This document shows, piece after piece, positions 44,841 to 52,647 of a DNA stretch of 64,000 nt. Position 1 is the stretch's first letter. Each line of letters opens with the position of its first letter. The stretch covers positions 1,032,001 to 1,096,000 of the forward strand of contig NZ_CP022112.1 of assembly GCF_000730165.1 (NCBI RefSeq), read 5' to 3'. A program made the translations under genes and the position numbers. Source of the stretch: Nitrospirillum viridazoti CBAmc. Lineage in GTDB: Bacteria > Pseudomonadota > Alphaproteobacteria > Azospirillales > Azospirillaceae. The notes under the pieces were generated by a model, which searched no databases, was not told the origin of the DNA, and worked only from the letters and a program-made list of their open reading frames with translations.

Positions 44841-45983
44841 ATGGAAGAATTGTTCGACATCATCGTCGTCGGCGGGGGTATCGCCGGATGTGGCATCGCC
44901 GCCTTCCTTGCGGAGCGCGCCCGTGTGCTGGTCCTGGAAAAGGAAGCGCACACGGGCATGCATGCGACGGGCCGGTCGGCGGCCCTTTTTTCGGAAACCT
45001 ACGGCGCTGACCCCATCCGTGCACTGTCCCGGGCAAGCAACGCCTTCCTGACCAATCCGCCGGAAGCCTTCAACATCGCCTCCCCCCTGCTGCCGCGCGG
45101 CTGCCTTTACGTCGCGTCGGCGGCACAGGAAGAAAAGCTGCTGGCGGCCGCGCGGAATCCGCTGATGCGGTCGGCCGCGACGCTGCTGAGCCGCGACGAG
45201 GCATTGAGCCGCTGCCCCATCCTGAAGCCAGATCATGTGACCGCCGCCCTGTGGGAGCCGGGCGCGCAGGACCTGGAGGTGAACGCCCTGCTGCAGGCCT
45301 TCATACGCCGCTGCCGGGGGCTGGGCGGGGTGGTGCGGACGGGCAGCGCGGTGGTCGGCTTCGATCGAAGGGACGGGCTTTGGCGGGTCGCCACGGAACA
45401 GGGCCGCTATCAGGCACCGGTCATCGTCAACGCCGCCGGCGCGTGGGCGGACAACCTGGCGGCGCAGGCCGGGCTGGCGCCCCTGGGCATCCAGCCCCTG
45501 CAGCGCACGGCGTTGCTGGTTCCATCCCCGGAGGGTGTCAACGTCGCGCCCTGGCCTTGCGTCATCGACATTGACGAGGCGTTCTACTTCAAGCCGGACG
45601 GGGGCCACCTGCTGCTGTCGCCGGCGGACGAACATCCGGTCGAACCCTATGACGCGCAGCCGGATGAAATGGACGTCGCCATCGCCGTGGACCGTGTGGA
45701 ACAGGCCACCAGCCTGCGGGTCAGGCGGGTCCTGCACAAATGGGCGGGACTGCGCAGTTTCTCGCCGGACAGGGTGCCCGTGGTCGGCTTCGATCCCAGG
45801 AGCGACGGCTTCTTCTGGCTGGCCGGCCAGGGCGGCTACGGCATCCAGACCGCGCCGGCACTGAGCCAAGCGGCGGCGGCACTGCTGCTGGACGGCGCCA
45901 TTCCAGGACAGATCGCGGATCACGGGGTCGACATGGCGGTGCTGCGGCCGGACCGGCTGATCCCGGCGGCCGCCCCGTGCTGA
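44841..45983 (+). CDS. FAD-dependent amino acid/amine oxidoreductase (DAO family)
   Basis: 380 aa. The Rossmann FAD motif IIVVGGGIAGCGIAAFLAE is near residue 7, then MHATGRSAALFSETYG, VIVNAAGAWADNLAAQAGL and the C-terminal HKWAGLRSFSPDRVPVVGFDP with FFWLAGQGGYGIQTAPALS. These are typical of D-amino-acid dehydrogenase / glycine-oxidase-like enzymes, which oxidise a C-N bond to an imine. The ATG at 44841 follows GAGGG; upstream in-frame starts lack FAD-domain sequence. The M81 peptidase and RidA genes follow on the same strand. RidA would hydrolyse the imine product. Confidence 0.87.
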   Translation: MEELFDIIVVGGGIAGCGIAAFLAERARVLVLEKEAHTGMHATGRSAALFSETYGADPIRALSRASNAFLTNPPEAFNIASPLLPRGCLYVASAAQEEKLLAAARNPLMRSAATLLSRDEALSRCPILKPDHVTAALWEPGAQDLEVNALLQAFIRRCRGLGGVVRTGSAVVGFDRRDGLWRVATEQGRYQAPVIVNAAGAWADNLAAQAGLAPLGIQPLQRTALLVPSPEGVNVAPWPCVIDIDEAFYFKPDGGHLLLSPADEHPVEPYDAQPDEMDVAIAVDRVEQATSLRVRRVLHKWAGLRSFSPDRVPVVGFDPRSDGFFWLAGQGGYGIQTAPALSQAAAALLLDGAIPGQIADHGVDMAVLRPDRLIPAAAPC

Positions 45984-46015
45984 CACCAGCGGACAAAATA
46001 CGAGGCGATACGATC

Positions 46016-47491
46016 ATGCGGATATTCACCACCCAACTGGTGACCGAGACGAACACCTTCGCGCCCATCCCCAGCGGGCGTCGGGCTTACGAGGAAATGG
46101 GCATACACCAGGGCGACGCCAGCCGTGTCGCCCCTGACGGAGTCTTTGGAACCCTGGCGCTTTGGCGCGGCCTCGCCGAAGCCCAGGGGCATGAGGTGGT
46201 CGAAGGGCTGGCGGCGCAGGCGCAGCCGGGCGGACGCACGCTGAAGGCGGTCTATGAGGGCTTCCGGGCCAAGGTGCTGCGAGCAATCGCGGCGGCGCCC
46301 ACCCTGGACGCCGTCCTGCTCAACCTGCACGGCGCCATGTCCGCGGAGGGCTATGACGACTGTGAGGGCGACTTGCTTGAGGAAATCCGCAGGGCGGTGG
46401 GGCCATCGGTGGCGATCGGGGTCGAGTTGGACCTTCATTGCCACCTCACCACCCGGATGCTGCGGGCTGCCGACATCATCGTCGCCTACAAGCACTATCC
46501 CCACACCGACATAGCGGACCGGGCGCGGGAAGTGCTGGAACTGACCCTGGCCACGGCGGCGGGGCGAATAAAGCCGGTGATCTCGGTCGCCGACTGCCAC
46601 ATGGTCGGCCTCTGGCACACCACCCGCGAGCCGATGGCCTCATTCGTACGCAGTATGGAAGCGTGCCAGGATGGCAAAGAGGTCCTGAGCGTCTCCCTGG
46701 GTCATGGCTTCCCCTGGGGGGATGTGGCCGAGGCGGGCGCCAAGCTCTGGGTCATCACCGATGGCCGCCCCGCCCTGGGTGAACCGCTGGCGCTGGACCT
46801 GGCCAACAGGTTTTTCCAGATACGGAAAGACACGGTCCAGCCGCTGCTGTCGATCGACCAGGTGCTGGATAAGGTGACGCGGAGCGACGTCTTCCCCATC
46901 GTCGGCGCGGATGGCGCCGACAACCCCGGCGGCGGCGCCCCGTCCGACAGCACCTTCGTGCTGCAGCGCATCCTGGACCGGGGACTGGAAGGGGCGTTGA
47001 TCGCGTTCTTTTATGACCCGGAAGCCGTCCGGGTTCTGTCCGATGCCGGTGTCGGCGCCACCCTGGACATGCGCATCGGCGGCAAAACCGGCCCGGCGTC
47101 GGGCGCGCCGGTGGACCTGCGCGTACAGGTCAGGCAGGTCATCCCCGACCACTACCAGACGGGCCTGGGCCTCCGCTGGCCTCTGGGCGCGACTGTCTGG
47201 GTGCGTGGGCCCCACGACCTGGACCTGGTCCTGACCTCAGCGCGCAGCCAGGCGTTCGATCCCGTCTGCCTGCAACAGCTGGGCATCGACCTGTCCCGCA
47301 AGCGCCTGATCGTCGTGAAGTCGATCCAGCACTTCTATGCCCTGTTCGCCCCCATCGCCCGCGGGGGGGTGCTCTATATCGCTGCGCCCGGTGCCCTGAC
47401 ACCGGACTTCGCCAATATCCCCTACCAGGTGAAGTCCCTGGACTATTGGCCCCGGCGCGACGATGTCACGCCCGAAATCATAAATTATTGA
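46016..47491 (+). CDS. M81-family metallopeptidase (MlrC-like)
   Basis: 491 aa. The M81 N-terminal domain has FTTQLVTETNTFAPIPSG and NLHGAMSAEGYDDCEGDL. The putative Zn ligands are Asp139-x-His141 (ELDLHCH) and His160/His163 in YKHYPHTD, with GADGADNPGGGAPSDST in the second half and a complete C-terminal M81 domain. MlrC of this family cleaves the linear peptide left from microcystin, and most members have unknown substrates, probably small peptides or amides. It lies 32 bp after the FAD oxidase and 17 bp before RidA, so it probably releases the amino acid or amine that the oxidase uses. Confidence 0.9.
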   Translation: MRIFTTQLVTETNTFAPIPSGRRAYEEMGIHQGDASRVAPDGVFGTLALWRGLAEAQGHEVVEGLAAQAQPGGRTLKAVYEGFRAKVLRAIAAAPTLDAVLLNLHGAMSAEGYDDCEGDLLEEIRRAVGPSVAIGVELDLHCHLTTRMLRAADIIVAYKHYPHTDIADRAREVLELTLATAAGRIKPVISVADCHMVGLWHTTREPMASFVRSMEACQDGKEVLSVSLGHGFPWGDVAEAGAKLWVITDGRPALGEPLALDLANRFFQIRKDTVQPLLSIDQVLDKVTRSDVFPIVGADGADNPGGGAPSDSTFVLQRILDRGLEGALIAFFYDPEAVRVLSDAGVGATLDMRIGGKTGPASGAPVDLRVQVRQVIPDHYQTGLGLRWPLGATVWVRGPHDLDLVLTSARSQAFDPVCLQQLGIDLSRKRLIVVKSIQHFYALFAPIARGGVLYIAAPGALTPDFANIPYQVKSLDYWPRRDDVTPEIINY

Positions 47492-47508
47492 TTCATGAGG
47501 AGAATACC

Positions 47509-47853
47509 ATGACGGCTCCGCATCTCAGCCCGGCCGTGGCGCTGGGTGGTTCGCTTTTCCTGTCCGGCCAGATCGCCTTTGACGACCGGGGCGCGGTAAC
47601 CGGCGACGTCGCCCAACAGACCCGCCGCTGCCTGGACGGGCTTGAAGCCGTGCTGCACCAGCACGGCCTCGACCGCAACGCCATCGCGAAGACCACGGTA
47701 TGGCTGACGGACGCGACGTCCTTCGCGGCTTTCAACGACGCCTACACCTCTTTCTTCGGCGACCACAAGCCCGCGCGCTCGACCGTGGTGGCCGCGCTGG
47801 CCATCACCGGCGCCCTGGTGGAGATAGAGGCCGTCGCGCGGCTGGACGGCTGA
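47509..47853 (+). CDS. RidA-family enamine/imine deaminase
   Basis: 114 aa: LSPAVALGGSLFLSGQIAFDDRGAV, then CLDGLEAVLHQHGLDRNAIAKTTVWLTD and a terminal RSTVVAALAITGALVEIEAVARL. The conserved Arg of the active site is in ARSTVV and the Glu in VEIEAVA. RidA proteins hydrolyse reactive imines or enamines to keto compounds. AGGAG precedes the ATG. As the last gene after the FAD oxidase and M81 genes, it fits clean-up of the oxidase product. Confidence 0.9.
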   Translation: MTAPHLSPAVALGGSLFLSGQIAFDDRGAVTGDVAQQTRRCLDGLEAVLHQHGLDRNAIAKTTVWLTDATSFAAFNDAYTSFFGDHKPARSTVVAALAITGALVEIEAVARLDG

Positions 47854-47956
47854 TTGCCCGCGAAAAGAGATTGTAACTGTCACATCCGGCTGTGGAGAAC
47901 TTGCCCGGTCTGTTGTATTCTCAGCCCATTAATCCTCAAGCAATCATGTGTGAGCC

Positions 47957-48877
47957 ATGCTTCAGGAATGGGCTGATGTCGGCCTGCCGCCCAATAGTCT
48001 GCCGCAAGATCCGGACGCCGAAATCATTTCCTTTGGCCCGAATTTTTTAGTTGGCCTTTCCCGATTCAACCCCACGGTGGAAATCGTCGATGAGGAGATC
48101 GGCCAGGACTGGTTAAAGTTCCACTTTCAGCTGCGCGGCACGATATCTTATACCGTGCCGGGACAGTCGCCGCTTGCCGTCGACGACCTGACCTGCGTGG
48201 CAGCCCTGCACGGTCAGGGCATCGTGAAGAAAAGCCTTGTCGCCCCCCGCCCCGGCTTCGCTGTGACGGTGCTGTGCCGTCCCGAGGTGTTGCGCGAACG
48301 CTTTGGCGTCCACCTCGCGGACATGCCGGGTCCGTTGTCACGGTACCTGGAACAAGGTGAGCCCACTTGGTATGCCGAAACCGGCAAGATGACGCCCGAA
48401 ATGGTGATGAGCGTGCGCGCGCTGGAGGCCATGTCCTTCAAGGGCGCCATGCGCAACGCCTATGTCGAGGCGCGCGGCGTGGAATTGCTTTGTGAATTCT
48501 GGTCGCAGATCAGCCGGGGCGGAACGCCGCCCAACCCGGCCGTCGATGAGCGCACGCTGTCCAAGGTGGAGCGGGCGCGCGACCATATCGACACCTATTT
48601 CAGGGAACCGCTGGCCATGCAGAAGCTGGCCAGGCATGTCGGCACGAACGAGACCAAGCTGTCCCAGGCGTTTCGCGCCGTCTTCGGCATGACCATCTTC
48701 GAGTACATCCGCGCCCGCCGCATGGAAGAAGGCCAGCGCCTGCTGCGCGTCGGCAAGCTCTCGGTCACGGAGATCGCCTTCGAGGTCGGCTACGACTATT
48801 CCTGCAACTTCAGCGTCGCCTACAAAAGGCATTTCGGCATCACACCAAAGGAAGAGCGGGCCACCGCCAGGCGGTGA
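47957..48877 (+). CDS. AraC-family transcriptional regulator
   Basis: 306 aa. The N-terminal sensing domain (FGPNFLVGLSRFNPTVEIVDEEIGQDWLKFHFQLRGTISYTV) resembles PchR-like regulators. The C-terminal double helix-turn-helix reads LAMQKLARHVGTNETKLSQAFRAVFGMTIFEYIRARRMEEGQRLL, then LSVTEIAFEVGYDYSCNFSVAYKRHFGITPKE. It probably controls the surrounding catabolic genes through 21-bp-spaced direct repeats. It could instead control the nearby TonB receptor, because PchR-like members respond to siderophores. The effector is unknown. Confidence 0.92.
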   Translation: MLQEWADVGLPPNSLPQDPDAEIISFGPNFLVGLSRFNPTVEIVDEEIGQDWLKFHFQLRGTISYTVPGQSPLAVDDLTCVAALHGQGIVKKSLVAPRPGFAVTVLCRPEVLRERFGVHLADMPGPLSRYLEQGEPTWYAETGKMTPEMVMSVRALEAMSFKGAMRNAYVEARGVELLCEFWSQISRGGTPPNPAVDERTLSKVERARDHIDTYFREPLAMQKLARHVGTNETKLSQAFRAVFGMTIFEYIRARRMEEGQRLLRVGKLSVTEIAFEVGYDYSCNFSVAYKRHFGITPKEERATARR

Positions 48878-48883
48878 CCCGCT
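48855..48883. terminator. Bidirectional hairpin between convergent genes
   Basis: AGCGGGCCACCGC pairs with GCGGTGACCCGCT around AG, a 13-bp stem with one mismatch. It spans the end of the AraC gene and the 14-bp gap to the convergent serine hydrolase gene, so it could end transcription in both directions. There is no clear T-run. Confidence 0.5.
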
Positions 48884-48891
48884 CGGTGATT

Positions 48892-50880
48892 TCAATACTG
48901 GAGATTGAAGTTTATCAGCCGGAAAGCGATCGCGACCCACCACACCAGTGCCAGGGCGGCCAGGAGAACCAACGCCCCCGCCTTACGCCACGCCCTGGAA
49001 TGCCGTCGCCATTGCGCCATCGTTGAAAGCATCGCCAGCCCCGTCGCGCCACACAGCAGCAGCAGCGTAACGCCTTCCAGGACGTAGGTGATGCCGTCGG
49101 TTCTGGCCGAGAAGTAGGTGAAATCGGCGGACAGGACGGAAAGCAACACGGGATAGCCCGCCAGGGCCGCGATCAGGGCCAGGCTCAACAGCTTCGGGAC
49201 CCGGTGGTCCAACCATTGTGCACCCGGCTTGTTCTCCAGGCCGTAAACGCGCCGGGCCAGCGCACCCGCCGGCAGCGCGAGGCCATGGAGCAATAGCACG
49301 GCCAGCGCGCCCACTAGGCCGGGCATGATCCAACCCGGTGAACGCCACCAGGGAACAGGCAGGAAGGCGATGGGTGCCGCGACATCAAAGCCCAGCAGGG
49401 CGGGGCGTCCATCCTGCGGCAGAACCTGCATCCTGTCCCGCATGTCGTCCGATCGCCAGAGATTGGGGGCGATCTCGCGCCAGCGCGCCGTGCTACGCGT
49501 AGGGATGGAAAAGCTGACGCTGCCATCGCCGTTGTCGTGAATGGCGACGGGGGCCAGAAGGTCTGCCACGCTCAACCACGATGCCGTGTGCCGTTCCGAT
49601 AGTCCCCAGTATCCCGACAAGGCCTTGGCATCATCGCGAACCGTTGCGGGCGGGGCATCCGCGACGGCGGGACCGTACGCCGGGGCCATGGGCGCCGCCG
49701 GGAAATATCGGTCCATGAAGCCGTTGAACAGGGCATTGTGGATCCTGGTGGCGGCCTCGTCGTTCCCGGCACTGTTGAGCGAGATGAAGATCCCCACCCC
49801 GTCATCCAGCAGCAGGTGAAGGTCGCTGTGGAAGAACTGGGTGCCGCCATTGTGGGCAATGGACCGATGGCCGTTCCGGGTCGTCTCGTAAAAGCCGGTC
49901 GCCATCCCGTTCAAGGCGGGGAATACTTTGGGCTGGAGCGCGTGCATGGCGCTCGCCGACTCTTCCGTCAGGATGCGACCGTCCGCCAACCGGCCCAGCT
50001 GAAGGTGAGCCAGCATGAACTTCGCCAAGTCCGTCGCGGTCGATGTCAAGGCGCCGGCGGGCGAAGGTCCGATATATTCGTAATAGCCGGGGGCCGTGCT
50101 GGCCGTGATGTATCCCTGGCTCAGGTTCGGGCGCCAGGCCTCCGGCACCGGCTGGTCGAAGGTGGAGTGATCCATGCCCAGGGGGCGCAGGATATGCTGG
50201 GCCGCATAGGCGGCGAAGCCCTGGCCGGAAACACGCTCAACCACATAGGCCGCCAGGGCCGTGGCGTAGTTGGAATAGGCGGGGACGGCGCCCGGTGCGT
50301 AGATCCGCGGCGGTAACCGCGTCTTCACATAATGCTCCAGGCTCTGAGGCGGGTACCGCCCCATGATGTCCTTCAGCACATCCTCGAAGCCGCTCCTGTG
50401 CGTCACGATGTTCCGCATGGTGATTGGCCGGCCGTCATAGTCGGGGATGTGGAAATCCAGATAGCGGTTGATGTCCGCGTCCAGGTCCAGCCGGCGTTGT
50501 TCCACCAGTTGCATGACGGCCGTCCATACGAACAGCTTGGAGATGGAACCAGGCCGGATGAGGGTGGTGTCGGCGGCCATGGGCGTGCGGCTGTCCGTGT
50601 CGGCATAGCCGTAGCCTTTGGCCAGAAGCAGCTGCCCATCCTTCACGATGCTGACGACACCGCCGGCGATGTCGCCCTGCTGGATTGCATAGGGCAGCAA
50701 CCCATCCAGCCAGGCCTCCGCGTCCCCTTGTGTCAGGGCCCGGGCCGGCTGCCCACCCTGCGGCGCCGGAGCCTCAGGCTGCGACCAGGCCATGGGGGCC
50801 TGAGTGGCCGATACCAGTATCGACAGCAAGGCCCCGCGCAGCAAAGTGATGCAGCGCCGTTTCATACGATTGCCCTTCAT
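48892..50880 (-). CDS. Secreted serine hydrolase (beta-lactamase/S12 fold) with C-terminal membrane helices
   Basis: About 662 aa from the ATG at 50880, preceded by AAGGAC. The signal peptide is near residues 6-35 (KRRCITLLRGALLSILVSATQA). The serine hydrolase domain has SxxK in RPGSISKLFVWTA, Tyr-Ser-Asn in PAYSNYATALAAYV and HNGGTQFFH. After a linker, four hydrophobic helices follow, ending ALVWWVAIAFRLINFNLQY. The fold covers D,D-peptidases, esterases and D-aminopeptidases, and the membrane tail would tether it facing the periplasm. It lies 38 bp after the D-aminopeptidase-like gene on the same strand. A role in D-amino acid peptide processing is possible. Confidence 0.87.
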   Translation of the reverse strand: MKGNRMKRRCITLLRGALLSILVSATQAPMAWSQPEAPAPQGGQPARALTQGDAEAWLDGLLPYAIQQGDIAGGVVSIVKDGQLLLAKGYGYADTDSRTPMAADTTLIRPGSISKLFVWTAVMQLVEQRRLDLDADINRYLDFHIPDYDGRPITMRNIVTHRSGFEDVLKDIMGRYPPQSLEHYVKTRLPPRIYAPGAVPAYSNYATALAAYVVERVSGQGFAAYAAQHILRPLGMDHSTFDQPVPEAWRPNLSQGYITASTAPGYYEYIGPSPAGALTSTATDLAKFMLAHLQLGRLADGRILTEESASAMHALQPKVFPALNGMATGFYETTRNGHRSIAHNGGTQFFHSDLHLLLDDGVGIFISLNSAGNDEAATRIHNALFNGFMDRYFPAAPMAPAYGPAVADAPPATVRDDAKALSGYWGLSERHTASWLSVADLLAPVAIHDNGDGSVSFSIPTRSTARWREIAPNLWRSDDMRDRMQVLPQDGRPALLGFDVAAPIAFLPVPWWRSPGWIMPGLVGALAVLLLHGLALPAGALARRVYGLENKPGAQWLDHRVPKLLSLALIAALAGYPVLLSVLSADFTYFSARTDGITYVLEGVTLLLLCGATGLAMLSTMAQWRRHSRAWRKAGALVLLAALALVWWVAIAFRLINFNLQY

Positions 50881-50918
50881 CGGCAGTCCTTGTTTCAGAG
50901 TGCGCTGACGGATGCCCA

Positions 50919-52562
50919 TCATTCCGGTCCCGCCTTTCCCGCCCGCGCGAATGGCAGATGGCGCGTGCGCGCGGAATGCAGCACGAAGCCCGACGACCAG
51001 CCATGGGGAAACCACAGCACCGCGCCGAAGGCTGCGGGGTCGGAGCTGGGCCGCATGTGCAGCCAGGATCGGCCAATGGCCGTCAATTCGAAGTCGGACA
51101 CGCCCCAGGCGTCCCGAAACTGCACGATGGCGGCGTCACCCTGGGGTTGGATGGTGGCTGAAAGCCCGCTCTCCTCGCTTTCATACCGTCCGGCCAGCGC
51201 CGCCCAATCCGGCGTTTCATCGGCCGCCGGTGCGGGGAGGCGGTGGAACCGTTCCTCGCGCCCCCCGAAGCGCAGGCTGATGGACGGCTGCCCGTCCGCC
51301 CACTCGCACCGCAGGCGTATGGTGCCGATGCCGCTGAGGCCGGTCACCAGGCTGCCATCCGCATCAAGGATCAGCGCCACCGGCGTGGCATATTTGGCGA
51401 TCCGCAGGCACAAGGCCCCGTCCTGGGGTTCCAGGCTGTACAGGAAACCTGTGTCGGCGCTGACGTAATCGCCCAGCCACGCCGCGAAATCCTCCAACAA
51501 GGGGCGCGGCGCGGGCGGGTCCAGTCTGTCCGCCAGGACGATGTCCATCACGCGATCCGCCAGCGCCGTTGGCGACGCGCCCGGCGCGCCATTGCTGAGG
51601 ATGATGATGTCGAGATCCCCATCCACGGCGGAAATGAATTCGGATGCCCCACCGACCACGCCGCCGGGATGCCGCCATATCGCCATTCCCCGGTAGGTGA
51701 TGGTCATCAGCCCCAGCCCGTACCGGCCGGACACGCCGTCCCCGTCCGCATGGGACTGAAGCAACTGCGCCCAACTTTCCGGCGCCCCGAAAGCGTTCCG
51801 CGAACGCAGGTGCGTGGCCCAGGTGAGCATGTCGTCCACGGTGGAAACGATGCCGCCCTCACCCAGGACTTCCAACGACGGGAAAAGGCCCCGCCGCCAC
51901 TGGCCGTCCACCAGCGGCGGCAGGTGCATGCTGGCCATGCCAGGCGTCATCACATGATCGCTGGGCGCCAGCGTTGTGGATGACATACCCAGCGGATCGA
52001 ACAGGTGGCTTTTGAACAATACGTCCAACGGCTGCCCCGTCACACGCGACGCGGCCAGCGAGACCAGATGGTAGCCGCCATTGTTATAGATCATCGCTTC
52101 CCCCGGGGGGAAATTGGCGCCGGTCTGCCGCAGCAGCGTTCGCAGGCCGCAGCCCTCTGGCGCGGCCAACATGCCGTGACCGATAAAGCCGAGATCCAGG
52201 TGGCACCGCGTTCCGCCACGGTGCTGCAGCAACTGGCGTAGCGTTGGCAGGGCGTTGACCCCTGTCAGCTCCGGCAGATACAGGCCGATCGGATTGTCGA
52301 GCTGGAGCAGGCCCCTCTCCTGCAGCAGCAGAACCAGCAGCCCGAGGAAATGCTTGCTGCTGGAACCGATCCGCATCCGGGTCGTGATGGTATTGGCGCA
52401 GGCCGTTTCCAGGCTGGCCATGCCGAACGCCCGCCTGTAGACGGGACGCCCGCCGCGCTGAACCCCCACCACCAGACCCGGGCAGTCGCTCCGGTTCCAC
52501 GGCGCGAACAGCGCGTCCAGTTGCGACGGCAGTGCCGCCGCCTGATCCATGATAGTCGTCAT
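50919..52562 (-). CDS. D-aminopeptidase-like S12 serine hydrolase
   Basis: About 547 aa. The catalytic SxxK motif is Ser67-x-x-Lys70 (IGSSSKHFLGL), with Tyr-x-Asn in IYNNGGYHLVSL and His-x-Gly in WRHPGGVVGGAS. The HxG third motif, no signal peptide, and two C-terminal beta-barrel-like domains (about 340-547) match D-aminopeptidase DAP of Ochrobactrum, about 520 aa, which removes N-terminal D-residues. The ATG at 52562 is chosen for the typical family start. It lies between a second S12 enzyme and a TonB receptor on the same strand, suggesting uptake and cleavage of D-residue peptides. Confidence 0.85.
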   Translation of the reverse strand: MTTIMDQAAALPSQLDALFAPWNRSDCPGLVVGVQRGGRPVYRRAFGMASLETACANTITTRMRIGSSSKHFLGLLVLLLQERGLLQLDNPIGLYLPELTGVNALPTLRQLLQHRGGTRCHLDLGFIGHGMLAAPEGCGLRTLLRQTGANFPPGEAMIYNNGGYHLVSLAASRVTGQPLDVLFKSHLFDPLGMSSTTLAPSDHVMTPGMASMHLPPLVDGQWRRGLFPSLEVLGEGGIVSTVDDMLTWATHLRSRNAFGAPESWAQLLQSHADGDGVSGRYGLGLMTITYRGMAIWRHPGGVVGGASEFISAVDGDLDIIILSNGAPGASPTALADRVMDIVLADRLDPPAPRPLLEDFAAWLGDYVSADTGFLYSLEPQDGALCLRIAKYATPVALILDADGSLVTGLSGIGTIRLRCEWADGQPSISLRFGGREERFHRLPAPAADETPDWAALAGRYESEESGLSATIQPQGDAAIVQFRDAWGVSDFELTAIGRSWLHMRPSSDPAAFGAVLWFPHGWSSGFVLHSARTRHLPFARAGKAGPE

Positions 52563-52647
52563 TGAGGAACCCCGCATGTCATGGGCGAGCACCCGGACAC
52601 TTCGGATGAGGTGTCCGGGCGAGACAGGGATGGTGAATTCCGGTGTT

